A stretch of DNA of 29,138 bases, taken from Hydrogenophilales bacterium (GTDB lineage Bacteria; Pseudomonadota; Gammaproteobacteria; Burkholderiales; Thiobacillaceae). The notes beneath the pieces were generated by a model, which did no database searches, was not told the DNA's origin, and saw only the letters and a list, made by a program, of their open reading frames with translations. The position numbers and the translations under genes were made by a program. Every line of letters starts with the position of its first letter. Within the stretch, counting starts at the first letter, position 1. Of this stretch, positions 14,742 through 22,452 are shown one piece after another. The DNA lies in NCBI GenBank assembly GCA_016719465.1, contig JADJYY010000023.1, positions 1 to 29,138 of the forward strand. The letters are read 5' to 3'.

Positions 14742-15002
14742 CGTCATCGCGGGGCGCGAATCGACACGGCAATCCTGAGGAGTGGGCGGCATGCCTGGGA
14801 GGGTCGGTCAGACCGCTGGATTGCCGCGTCGTCTGCGCCTCCTCGCAATGACGGCAGGGGGCAAGGTGGCGGTGGGGTGGGTAGCGTTTTTTGCCGTCAT
14901 TGCGAGCGCAGCGCGGCAATCCAGGGGAGTGGGCGGCATGCCTGGGTGGGACGGTCAAACTGCTGGATTGCCGCGTCGGCTTCGCCTCCTCGCAATGACG
15001 GC
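14742..15002. repeat. Tandem BIME-like cluster: two 147-bp units of inverted palindromic repeats
   Basis: Four copies of the repeat seen at 2498-2582 lie in alternating orientation: 14742-14775, 14815-14855, 14892-14923 and 14963-15002. The spacer AGTGGGCGGCATGCCTGGG recurs at 14781 and 14928, giving a 147-bp tandem period. The cluster fills the 303-bp gap between the convergent radA and NUDIX genes, with nothing else in it that I can recognise. It could act as a bidirectional transcript-end structure. Confidence 0.88.
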
Positions 15003-15031
15003 GGGCTTCGTCGACTTCCGCCCCGGACGGT

Positions 15032-15571
15032 TCAGCGCGGCTTGTGGAAGATCTCCCCCAAATGCAGGGGATACCGACCCGTCTTCCGATCCGCGTAGTA
15101 GTGCATCAGGGTGCGATGGATGGTGCGGAAGGCCAGCGCGTCCCAGGGGATGTCCGCCTCGCCGAACAGGCTGGCTTCCAGGCTTTCCTCGCCGGGGGCG
15201 AAATCCAGGTGCAGCAGCCTGGCGCGGAACACCAGATAGACCTGGTTGATATCCGGCAGGCTGATCATGCTGTAGAGGCCGAGGATTTCCACCCGCGCCC
15301 CGGCCTCCTCCAGGGTTTCCCGGGCGGCGCCCTCGGCGGTGGTCTCGCCGTTTTCCATGAAGCCGGCCGGCAGGGTCCACAGGCCGTATTTCGGCTCGAT
15401 GGCGCGGCGACAAAGCAGGATCTTGTCCTCCCATTCCGGGATGCAGCCCACCACCATCTTGGGGTTGTGGTAGTGCACGGCGCCGCAGGCCGGGCAGACG
15501 TGGCGCGGGCGGTTGTCGCCCGGGGGCACCTCGAAGCGCACGGCGGTGCCGCAGTGGGAACAAAAATTCAT
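15032..15571 (-). CDS. NUDIX hydrolase with N-terminal zinc ribbon
   Basis: In this 179-residue protein a zinc ribbon (Cys4, Cys7, Cys26, Cys29; CSHC..CPAC) precedes a NUDIX fold. The NUDIX box runs from Gly70 to Gly91, with GFMENGE, then ARETLEEAGA. The NUDIX family hydrolyses nucleoside diphosphates linked to another group. The zinc ribbon resembles NudC-type NADH/NAD-RNA pyrophosphatases, but the substrate cannot be named from the motif. I set the start at the ATG at 15571 (MNFCSHCG). An in-frame extension upstream runs antisense over the next small gene and is rejected. Confidence 0.9.
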   Translation of the reverse strand: MNFCSHCGTAVRFEVPPGDNRPRHVCPACGAVHYHNPKMVVGCIPEWEDKILLCRRAIEPKYGLWTLPAGFMENGETTAEGAARETLEEAGARVEILGLYSMISLPDINQVYLVFRARLLHLDFAPGEESLEASLFGEADIPWDALAFRTIHRTLMHYYADRKTGRYPLHLGEIFHKPR

Positions 15572-15631
15572 GTTTGACGGCCCTTGGGGTTTGGACGAAG
15601 TTTGCAGCAACAGCGTGAGGAGGCAAAGCCT

Positions 15632-15814
15632 ATGGCCGAGGACAAGTGGGTGGTGGACGTGGCGCGCGAGTTGCGCCAGGCGCGGACCCGGGCCGATCTG
15701 CTGGAGGTCATGGAACGCATCGAGGACCAGTACGACGCCTTTTCCGGGCCGGGTCAGGAACTGATGGATGGACTGTTGGACGAGGCCCGGCGGCGCCTGC
15801 GGGAGTTGGGGTGA
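15632..15814 (+). CDS. Small conserved hypothetical protein
   Basis: The 60-residue acidic, helical protein begins MAEDKWVVDVARELRQARTR. It has a good Shine-Dalgarno (GAGGAGG at 15617-15623, about eight bases before the ATG). The sequence is largely two amphipathic helices with many Glu/Arg pairs and no transmembrane segment or Cys. I do not recognise the family. The next ORF starts 28 bases downstream, so the two may be cotranscribed. It lies divergent from the NUDIX gene, with 60 bases between the starts. Confidence 0.7.
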   Translation: MAEDKWVVDVARELRQARTRADLLEVMERIEDQYDAFSGPGQELMDGLLDEARRRLRELG

Positions 15815-15842
15815 ATGTCGCGTTTCGGTCGATAATTGGACG

Positions 15843-16784
15843 ATGGCGCCTTGCCCCGATCCCGCGGGGCGGGCGCCCATACCAGGATGTGATGACTTGT
15901 ACCCGGTCTATTACGCATTGCGCCGCGTGAACCCCTTCCGGGGGGTGGTCCAGCATGTGGATGTGGGCGAGGCTTCGGCTTCCAGCCACGATGGCCTGAC
16001 CTGGCATCTGCGGGCCGACGATGGCTATGGCTGGGTGCGGCCGGTGGGCGTCTGGCGGGAAGGGGAAGGCCTGAAGATCGGCCAGGCCGGAGGGCTGGAG
16101 GATCTGCTCGCCGCCCTGGAGACCCGTCCCGCCTTGCCCTTCCCGATTTTCGATACCCATGAACTGTGGCTGCTGGATCGCGAGCGGGGCCAGCCCCTGG
16201 CCCTGCTGGCCAGCGATCGGGGCGCCGCCCCGGGCGGGGCGAAAACGGAAGCGGAGTGGCTTCCCTTCGTCTTGTCCTACACGGGGTTCCATTCGCCCGC
16301 GCTGGCCGGGCGGGATGCCTTGATCCGCCAGGCCGGGGATGCCCATCGCGACGTCCTGGCCCGGATCGTGAATCATGCCGCCCGCCCCTATGCCATGACC
16401 CAATGGTTCCGGCGCGGACAGGATGGCGTCGGCAAGGGGGAATCGGGCCTGCGCCTGCCCCACGAGTGGCGCGGGCGGGAGGTGCCGGCCGAGTGCTTCC
16501 CGGAATTGCTGGTGCGGGAAAAATGGAATAGTCGACTGGAAGAGTCGGTTATTAGCGATTATCATCGCTGGCTGGCGCCCTTGCTGCTGTTGTGGCCCCG
16601 TCTGAGCCTGGAAACCCGGCGCCGGCTGGAGATCCAGGCCTGCGAGAAGCCGCGCTGGCTGGCCCGGATACGGCGTCTGCTGCCCGACCTGGTGGACCCG
16701 GCGCGCATTCAGGCGGCCCTGGTGGCGGCCCGGATGGAAGATGCCCTGTCCGATGCCGATCCGGGCCAGGACGAGCTTGTGTAA
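15843..16784 (+). CDS. Uncharacterised protein upstream of the MoxR/VWA pair
   Basis: The product has 313 residues from the ATG at 15843. Conservation-like sequence appears to begin at LYPVYYALRRVNPFRGVVQH, about 18 residues in, so the true start may be later. There is no signal peptide, transmembrane span or recognised catalytic motif. The C-terminal half has basic helical segments (LEIQACEKPRWLARIRRLL). The frame is supported by smooth codon usage and by its end 43 bases before moxR. I infer a link to the MoxR/VWA pair by proximity only. Confidence 0.72.
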   Translation: MAPCPDPAGRAPIPGCDDLYPVYYALRRVNPFRGVVQHVDVGEASASSHDGLTWHLRADDGYGWVRPVGVWREGEGLKIGQAGGLEDLLAALETRPALPFPIFDTHELWLLDRERGQPLALLASDRGAAPGGAKTEAEWLPFVLSYTGFHSPALAGRDALIRQAGDAHRDVLARIVNHAARPYAMTQWFRRGQDGVGKGESGLRLPHEWRGREVPAECFPELLVREKWNSRLEESVISDYHRWLAPLLLLWPRLSLETRRRLEIQACEKPRWLARIRRLLPDLVDPARIQAALVAARMEDALSDADPGQDELV

Positions 16785-16827
16785 TGTGTTTGTATAACGT
16801 GAATAACCTGACTGTGAAACGAAGACC

Positions 16828-17877
16828 ATGCGTCCCTCTCATATCGAAACCATCCTCGACCGTGAGTTCTTGAGCTGCACGGCGGGCCAGCACACCCCGG
16901 TCATGCTGTGGGGGCCGCCCGGGGTGGGCAAGTCCCAGATCATCGCCGGCATCGCCGAGCGCCACGGCGCGCCCCTCATCGACCTGCGCCTGTCCCAGAT
17001 GGAGCCCACCGACCTGCGCGGCATTCCCTTTCGCAAGGGCGACAACGTGGAGTGGTCGGTGCCCGCCATGCTGCCCGACGCCGAGCGCCACGGCCCCGCC
17101 GGCATCCTGTTCCTGGACGAGATCAACGCCGCGCCGCCCACCGTGTCCGCCGCCGCCTACCAGCTGATCCTGGACCGCCGCCTGGGCGAGTACGCCATCC
17201 CCGAAGGCTGGGCCATCTTCGCCGCCGGCAACCGCCAGGGCGACCGGGGCGTGACCTATGCCATGCCCGCGCCGCTGGCCAACCGCTTCACCCATTACGA
17301 CATGGAAGCCAACCTGGACGACTGGATCGGCTGGGCGCTGAACCATGGCATCGACGCGCGCATCCTGGGCTTCCTGCGCTTCCGCCCGGACATGCTGTTC
17401 AACTACGACGCGGCCCACAACCCGGTGGCCTTCCCAACGCCCCGCTCCTGGGAATACGCCCATCGCGCCCTGAGCAAGTTCGGCGACCGCCCGGACCTGC
17501 TGTCCGACGCCCTGCAGGCTTGCGTCGGCCAGGCCTGCGGCGTGGAGTTGAAGGCCTTCGTCGACAACCTGGAAAACCTGCCGGACATCGACGGCATCCT
17601 CGACGGTAGCGTCGCCGACGTGCCCAAGGGCATCGACCTGCAATACGGCGTCGCCGCCGCCCTGGTGCGGCGGGCGAAGGAATCCGCGGGTGATGTGGGC
17701 AAGCTGGCCAACATCCTGAAATACGCCCGCCGCTATCCCCAGCGGGAGATGGGCGTCATGCTGGTCACCGACCTGCACCGGGCCGTGGGCAAACCCCTGT
17801 TCGCGGTGCCCGAGTTCGTGGACTGGGCCAATTCCGTGGCGGAATTGATGCTGTATGACTTCAAGCCGACCGCGTAG
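16828..17877 (+). CDS. MoxR-family AAA+ ATPase
   Basis: In this 349-residue AAA+ protein the Walker A loop is GPPGVGKS (29-36), the Walker B motif is ILFLDEIN (about 93-100), the sensor-1-type segment is FAAGNRQ, and PAPLANRF holds the arginine finger region. MoxR ATPases act as chaperones that assemble or activate protein complexes, usually with a VWA-domain partner encoded next door. That partner is present here at 17963. Its stop TAG is also the first part of a 70-bp palindromic repeat. The client complex cannot be determined. Confidence 0.92.
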   Translation: MRPSHIETILDREFLSCTAGQHTPVMLWGPPGVGKSQIIAGIAERHGAPLIDLRLSQMEPTDLRGIPFRKGDNVEWSVPAMLPDAERHGPAGILFLDEINAAPPTVSAAAYQLILDRRLGEYAIPEGWAIFAAGNRQGDRGVTYAMPAPLANRFTHYDMEANLDDWIGWALNHGIDARILGFLRFRPDMLFNYDAAHNPVAFPTPRSWEYAHRALSKFGDRPDLLSDALQACVGQACGVELKAFVDNLENLPDIDGILDGSVADVPKGIDLQYGVAAALVRRAKESAGDVGKLANILKYARRYPQREMGVMLVTDLHRAVGKPLFAVPEFVDWANSVAELMLYDFKPTA

Positions 17878-17943
17878 GGTGGGTTAGCGCAGCGTAACCC
17901 ACCAACCTGGCGGGTTACGGCCTGGCGGCCTAACCCGCCCTAC
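17874..17943. repeat. 70-bp palindromic GTAGGGTGGGTTAG repeat at the moxR stop
   Basis: The block begins GTAGGGTGGGTTAG and ends CTAACCCGCCCTAC, with internal arms GGTGGGTTA..GTAACCCACC and GCGGGTTACGG. It is a recognisable widespread intergenic repeat type in proteobacteria. The first bases contain the moxR stop codon. It occupies nearly the whole gap before the VWA gene and would form a stable hairpin in a shared transcript. Confidence 0.87.
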
Positions 17944-17962
17944 CTATTCCGCTAAGCATCCC

Positions 17963-19234
17963 ATGGCCCACGATCTTCCCGCCCTCGAAACCAAGCTGGC
18001 CGCCGCGCGCACCCGGCTGATCCTGGAAAAGCCCTTCCTCGGCGCCCTGGTCATGCACCTGCCCCTGAAGGCGGCGGATGCCAAGTGGTGCAAGACCACG
18101 GCCACGGACGCGCGCAATTTCTACTTCAACCCTGATTACATCGCCCGCCTGACCCTGGAACAGACCCAGTTCGTGCTGGCCCACGAGGCCATGCATTGCG
18201 CCCTGTCCCACTTCGCGCGCCGCAACCACCGGCAGAAGCATCGCTGGGACGTGGCCTGCGACTACGCGGTGAACATGATCCTGGACGAGGAGCGCATGGC
18301 GCCGCCTGACAATGCCCTCATGAGCGCCAGCTACCGGGGCCTGACGGCGGAGGAAATCTACCCCCTGCTGCACGAGGATCCGCCGGAGGAAACCCAGGAC
18401 ACCCACCTGTTCGACAACGACGCCAGCGAGAGCGGCGGCGAGGACGAACCCCGGGAACAGGATCAGCGGGATGACGGGCGCGGCCGGGAGAACGAGTCCG
18501 AGCCCGAGGAGCGCGAAGGCGACGGCAAGCCCGAGTCGGACGAGGAAAGCCGGGGTGAGGCGCAACAAGCCCGTGAACGCGACAATCCGCCGCCGCCGCC
18601 CGCCGATCCGGACAAGCTCGACGAGCAGTGGAAGAGCCGGCTGGCCGCCGCCGCCCAGGCCGCGCGCCAGGCCGGCAAGCTGTCCCAGTCCCTCATGCGC
18701 TTCGTGGACAACCTGCTGGCCCCCCAGTTGCCCTGGCGCGCCCTGCTGGCCCGCTACATGATGAACGCGGCCCGGGATGACTACAGCTTCCAGCGTACCT
18801 CCCGGCGGGAAGGGGAGGCCCTCATGCCCCGTCTTTACAGCCAGGGCGTCAGCGTGATCGTGGCCCTGGACACCAGCGGTTCCGTCACCCGGGAAGAACT
18901 CCAGGCCTTCCTCACCGAGATCGACGCGCTCAAGGCCCAGGTTCGGGCCGACGTCACCCTCCATGCCTGCGACGATAAGCTGGACCCGGCCGGACCCTGG
19001 AAGTACGCCATGTGGGAAGCCATCACCCTGCCCGAGCAGGTCTCCGGCGGCGGCGGCACGGACTTTCGGCCCGTGTTCGAATGGGTGGCGCGCGAGGCCA
19101 TGGGCCCGGACCTGCTGGTCTATTTCACCGATGCCGAGGGCCGCTTCCCGGAGCGGGAGCCTTCGTTTCCGGTGGTCTGGCTGGTCAAGGGCAAGGCCCC
19201 GGTGCCCTTTGGAACACGCATACAACTGAATTAA
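17963..19234 (+). CDS. DUF2201-type putative metallopeptidase plus VWA-like domain protein
   Basis: The 423-residue protein has three parts. The N-terminal domain carries the zinc-protease-like motif HEAMHCALSH (His74, Glu75, His78, with His83 as a possible third ligand). A strongly acidic/basic linker (about 150-215), rich in Glu, Asp and Arg, follows. The C-terminal VWA-like domain has the MIDAS motif DTSGS (303-307) and later GGGGTDF and FTDAEG. This arrangement is typical of VWA partners of MoxR ATPases. The metal centre is intact by sequence, but protease activity has not been shown for the family as far as I know. The gene stop lies inside the left end of the repeat at 19231. Confidence 0.9.
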   Translation: MAHDLPALETKLAAARTRLILEKPFLGALVMHLPLKAADAKWCKTTATDARNFYFNPDYIARLTLEQTQFVLAHEAMHCALSHFARRNHRQKHRWDVACDYAVNMILDEERMAPPDNALMSASYRGLTAEEIYPLLHEDPPEETQDTHLFDNDASESGGEDEPREQDQRDDGRGRENESEPEEREGDGKPESDEESRGEAQQARERDNPPPPPADPDKLDEQWKSRLAAAAQAARQAGKLSQSLMRFVDNLLAPQLPWRALLARYMMNAARDDYSFQRTSRREGEALMPRLYSQGVSVIVALDTSGSVTREELQAFLTEIDALKAQVRADVTLHACDDKLDPAGPWKYAMWEAITLPEQVSGGGGTDFRPVFEWVAREAMGPDLLVYFTDAEGRFPEREPSFPVVWLVKGKAPVPFGTRIQLN

Positions 19235-19454
19235 CCCGGATGTTTCATGAATCCTCACGCGCCCTCGCTTGTCCCTTGCCCGCACAGGAAATTCCGCTCC
19301 ACCCGCAAGGGGTAGGCCGAATCCGTAAGCGCTGAAGCGCAAACGGCTTCGCTCAGTCGGGCGTATGAATCACTACGCCGCTCCTTCCCGGCATTCCCTG
19401 TACGAACAATGTCCTGCGCGATCATCACGTGAATTCATGAAACATCCGGGCTAA
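19231..19454. repeat. 224-bp MITE-like element with 24-bp terminal inverted repeats
   Basis: The left end TTAACCCGGATGTTTCATGA (extending to 19254) and the reverse complement of 19431-19454 agree at 22 of 24 positions. The interior (19255-19430) holds further short palindromes such as AAGCGCTGAAGCGC and no ORF of note. The element starts on the stop codon of the VWA gene. No transposase is encoded, so this is either a non-autonomous element or a large repeat. The remaining 216 bases up to soxY hold no ORF and no promoter that I can support. Confidence 0.8.
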
Positions 19455-19670
19455 AACTGATCTGGCTCATGACAAATCGTTGGATTTCATGTCATTGTTC
19501 CGCCCCGTCCACCGTCCGAATGTCTGGCGTGGACTAGTCAGAAAATATCAGGCGCGAATGTACACCCGGGGCGTCTGATTGGCGTTTAATAAGCGCTCGT
19601 TGAATGTCGTCGTAACCGGCCCGCGGGTCGGAACGGGCATAACCTGGAACTAACGTTAATGGAGATTTGC

Positions 19671-20138
19671 ATGAACAATCTGCGCAGGAACGTATTGAAA
19701 GGCGCCGGCGGCGCCAGCGTGGTCACCGTCGCGGTGATGGCCGGCCTGCTGAAGCCTGGCATGGCTCTGGCCGACTGGAACAAGGCCGGCTTCGACGCCA
19801 AGGACCTGAACGGCGCCCTGGCCTCGATCGGTGGCGGTGGTGCCGCGGCCAGCGGCGACATCAGCGTCAAGGCCCCCGACATTGCCGAGAACGGCGCCGT
19901 GGTGCCGGTGGAGATCACCTCCAACATCGCCGGCACGGAAGGCATCGCCATCGTGGGCGAGAAGAACGCGCTGCCCCTGATCGCCGACTTCAAGATGATG
20001 AACGGCGCCCAAGGCTTCGTCTCCACCCGCATCAAGATGGGCACCACCTCCAACGTCACGGCCATCGTCAAGGCCGGCGGCAAGGTCTACAAGGCCAGCA
20101 AGGAAGTGAAGGTCACCATCGGCGGCTGCGGCGGCTAA
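19671..20138 (+). CDS. soxY: SoxY, sulfur-carrier subunit of the Sox system
   Basis: In this 155-residue protein, SoxY carries sulfur intermediates covalently on the Cys of its C-terminal GGCGG arm during periplasmic thiosulfate oxidation. That motif is intact here, with Cys153 three residues from the end. The N-terminus MNNLRRNVLKGAGG has a twin-arginine-like pair, a hydrophobic stretch and ALA before the mature ADWNKA, as expected for Tat export with its partner SoxZ. The start at 19671 has GGAGA nine bases upstream; an upstream in-frame ATG at 19659 lacks one. No other sox genes apart from soxZ are in the window. Confidence 0.96.
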   Translation: MNNLRRNVLKGAGGASVVTVAVMAGLLKPGMALADWNKAGFDAKDLNGALASIGGGGAAASGDISVKAPDIAENGAVVPVEITSNIAGTEGIAIVGEKNALPLIADFKMMNGAQGFVSTRIKMGTTSNVTAIVKAGGKVYKASKEVKVTIGGCGG

Positions 20139-20262
20139 GCGTGTAACGCATCAAGCTGCTGCGCGACTGCCTGTTGGCGCTGCGATGCTCGCTGTACAGG
20201 TGTACAGCTGCGCTTCTCCCGCCAACAACCAGCCGCTCGCGACGCTTGCCGCATCACACGCT
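20138..20262. repeat. 125-bp palindromic repeat between soxY and soxZ
   Basis: Arms of about 60 bases match imperfectly: AGCGTGTAACGC at 20138 pairs with GCATCACACGCT at 20251-20262. The inner TGTTGGCG pairs with CGCCAACA. The centre is the perfect palindrome GCTGTACAGGTGTACAGC (20191-20208). The element starts on the last base of the soxY stop codon and occupies most of the 161-bp gap. It would form a long hairpin in a soxYZ transcript. Confidence 0.85.
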
Positions 20263-20299
20263 GTCCTTGAACCACTGAACTGAATTTAGGAGCAAGAAA

Positions 20300-20614
20300 A
20301 TGGCAGAACCCATGAAGATCCGCGCCTCGCTGGCTGGCGACACCGCCGAAGTGAAGTGCCTGATGAACCACCCGATGGAAACGGGCCTGCGCAAGGACGC
20401 CAAGACGGGCGCGATGGTCCCGGCCCACCACATCACCAACGTCACCGCCGCGCTGAACGGCAAGCCGGTGCTGGACGCCCAGTGGGGCGGCGGCATCAGC
20501 AAGAACCCCTACCTGGCGTTCAAGGTCAAGGGCGCCAAGGCCGGCGACACGGTGACGGTGAACTGGGTGGACAACACCGGCGACAAGAACACCGCCGAAG
20601 CCAAGATCGGCTGA
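20300..20614 (+). CDS. soxZ: SoxZ, partner subunit of SoxY
   Basis: The 104-residue SoxZ has an immunoglobulin-like fold and forms the heterodimer with SoxY. The start MAEPMKIRASLAGDTAEVKC, the MNHPMETGLRKDAKTGAMVPAHHI segment (given in part) and the conserved GGGISKNPYLAF are all present. It has no signal peptide, so it must travel with SoxY through the Tat system. A Shine-Dalgarno AGGAG lies eight bases before the ATG. The gap from soxY is unusually long because of the palindromic repeat. A strong terminator follows. Confidence 0.96.
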   Translation: MAEPMKIRASLAGDTAEVKCLMNHPMETGLRKDAKTGAMVPAHHITNVTAALNGKPVLDAQWGGGISKNPYLAFKVKGAKAGDTVTVNWVDNTGDKNTAEAKIG

Positions 20615-20630
20615 TTCATCCCGCGTTGTG

Positions 20631-20662
20631 AAAAAGCCGGACTCAGGTCCGGCTTTTTTTTT
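20631..20662. terminator. Bidirectional rho-independent terminator
   Basis: AGCCGGAC-TCAG-GTCCGGCT forms a perfect 8-bp stem, flanked by AAAA on the left and T9 on the right. On the opposite strand it ends in five T residues. It therefore serves soxZ and can also end the leftward metallo-hydrolase transcript, whose stop codon touches it. Confidence 0.93.
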
Positions 20663-21300
20663 CAGGCCTTGTCGCCGACGAAGGGATTGCCGCGTCGCTC
20701 CCGGCCGAAGGTGCTCATGGGGCCGTGGCCGGGCACGAAGGCCACGTCGTCGCCCAGGGGGAAGAGCTTGTCGCGGATGGCGTGGATCAGGGCGCGATGA
20801 TCGCCCCGGGGGAAATCGGTGCGGCCGATGCTGCCCTGGAACAGCACGTCGCCGACGAAGGCATGGCGGCTTTCCGGTTCGAAGAACACCACATGGCCGG
20901 GGGTGTGGCCGGGACAATGGATGACCCGGAAGCGCAGTTGCCCCAGTTCCACCGTGTCGCCGTCATGCAGCCAGCGGTCCGGGCGAAAGGCCTCGGCTGG
21001 CGGGAAGCCGAACATGCGGGCCTGGTCGGGCAGGGCGTCGAGCCAGAAGGCGTCGCCTTCCTGGGGGCCGTGGATGGGCAGGTCCAGGCCCCGGGCCAGT
21101 TCCAGGGCGCCGCCCACATGGTCCAGGTGGGCGTGGGTGAGCAACAGCTTGTCCAGCTTGACGCCGGCCTTCTCCACCGCGGCCAGCAGCCGGTCCGCGT
21201 CGCCGCCCGGGTCCACCAGGGCGGCCAGGCCGGTGGTCTCGCACCAGACCAGGGAGCAGTTCTGCTCGTAGGGCGTGACGGGGATGATCTGGAAGCGCAT
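20662..21300 (-). CDS. Metallo-beta-lactamase-fold hydrolase (glyoxalase II-like)
   Basis: The 212-residue metallo-hydrolase has the signature THAHLDH at 55-61, a later HCPGHTPGH, FVGDVLFQGSIGRTD and a C-terminal PGHGP. This provides the full set of His/Asp ligands for a dinuclear metal site. The subgroup resembles YcbL-type glyoxalase II homologues that hydrolyse glutathione thioesters. Persulfide dioxygenases are a related alternative, but nothing in the sequence decides that. It starts 8 bases after the Old Yellow Enzyme gene stop, so the two share an operon. Confidence 0.88.
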   Translation of the reverse strand: MRFQIIPVTPYEQNCSLVWCETTGLAALVDPGGDADRLLAAVEKAGVKLDKLLLTHAHLDHVGGALELARGLDLPIHGPQEGDAFWLDALPDQARMFGFPPAEAFRPDRWLHDGDTVELGQLRFRVIHCPGHTPGHVVFFEPESRHAFVGDVLFQGSIGRTDFPRGDHRALIHAIRDKLFPLGDDVAFVPGHGPMSTFGRERRGNPFVGDKA

Positions 21301-21308
21301 GCCGGCCC

Positions 21309-22391
21309 TCAGCCCAGGAACGGATAGTCGGTGTAGCCCTTTTCGCCGCCGCCGTAGAAGGTGGCCGGGTCCGGCGGGTTGAGGGGCGCGTCGCGGCGGT
21401 AGCGCTCCGGCAGGTCCGGGTTGGCGATGAAGGGCACGCCGAAGGCCACCAGGTCGGCCTTGCCTTCGGCCAGCGCGGCGTTGGCGCGGGCCTTGTCGTA
21501 GCCGGCGTTGGTCATGTACACGCCGTTCCAGACCCGGCGCAAGTCCAGCGGATCGAAGAACGGGCCCGCGGCGCCGGGGGCGTCCCGGCCCATCTCGGTG
21601 ACGTGGAGGTAGGCCAGGTCGTAGGCGTTGAGCCGTTCCACCACCCGGGTGAAGGTGGCGAGGGGATCGGAGTCCCGCATGTCGTTGAAGGGCTGCACCG
21701 GCGACAGCCGGACGCCGACCCGGCTGGCGCCCCACGCGCCGCATACCGCGTCCAGCACTTCCAGCAGCAGGCGGGCGCGGTTGTCGACGGCGCCACCATA
21801 AGCGTCGGCGCGGAGGTTGCTGCCGTCGCGCAGGAATTCGTCCAGCAGATAGCCGTTGGCGGCGTGCACTTCCACCCCGTCGAAGCCTGCGGACAGGGCG
21901 TTCCGGGCGGCGATGCGGTAGGCGTTGACGATGCCCGGCAATTCCTCGCCGTCCAGGGCGCGGGGGGTGACGAAGGGCTTCATGCCCTCATAGGTGATGG
22001 CCTCGCCGGCTGGCGCGATGGCGGACGGCGCCACGGGCAGCCGGCCCTCGGGTTGCAGATCGGGATGGGAGACCCGGCCCACATGCCACAGTTGGCAGAA
22101 GATCTTGCCGCCCGCGTCGTGGACCGCCGCCGTGACCTCGGCCCAGCCAGCCACCTGGAGGCCGTTCCAGATGCCCGGCGTGAAGGGGTAGCCGACGGCC
22201 TCGGGCGAGATGCAGGTGGCCTCCGACAGGATCAGTCCGGCCGTGGCCCGTTGCCGGTAGTACTCCACCTGCAGGGGGCCGGGCACGCCTTCCCGGCTGG
22301 CCCGGTTGCGGGTGAGGGGGGCCATGACCAGGCGGTTGTTCAGGGTATGGGGACCGATTTGCACCGGGGTGAATAGATCGATGTCGGGCAT
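21309..22391 (-). CDS. Old Yellow Enzyme family ene-reductase (NemA-like)
   Basis: This 360-residue FMN-dependent TIM-barrel enzyme reduces activated alkenes, nitrate esters or nitroaromatics with NADPH. The N-terminal LVMAPLTRNRA holds the flavin-contacting Thr/Arg. The substrate-binding pair is His176 and Asn179 in VHAANGYLLDEFL. GVRLSPVQPFNDM and the C-terminal VAFGVPFIANPDLPERY are standard for the NemA group. The ATG at 22391 gives the family N-terminus MPDIDLFTPVQIG; longer in-frame readings run antisense over the next gene. The next gene downstream, the metallo-hydrolase, suggests a small electrophile-detoxification operon. Confidence 0.94.
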   Translation of the reverse strand: MPDIDLFTPVQIGPHTLNNRLVMAPLTRNRASREGVPGPLQVEYYRQRATAGLILSEATCISPEAVGYPFTPGIWNGLQVAGWAEVTAAVHDAGGKIFCQLWHVGRVSHPDLQPEGRLPVAPSAIAPAGEAITYEGMKPFVTPRALDGEELPGIVNAYRIAARNALSAGFDGVEVHAANGYLLDEFLRDGSNLRADAYGGAVDNRARLLLEVLDAVCGAWGASRVGVRLSPVQPFNDMRDSDPLATFTRVVERLNAYDLAYLHVTEMGRDAPGAAGPFFDPLDLRRVWNGVYMTNAGYDKARANAALAEGKADLVAFGVPFIANPDLPERYRRDAPLNPPDPATFYGGGEKGYTDYPFLG

Positions 22392-22452
22392 GGCTTGGTA
22401 CCTCGTGGAGAAGGCTGCTAGCCTAGCGTTGTTCCCAGCCGCCCGCCAGACC

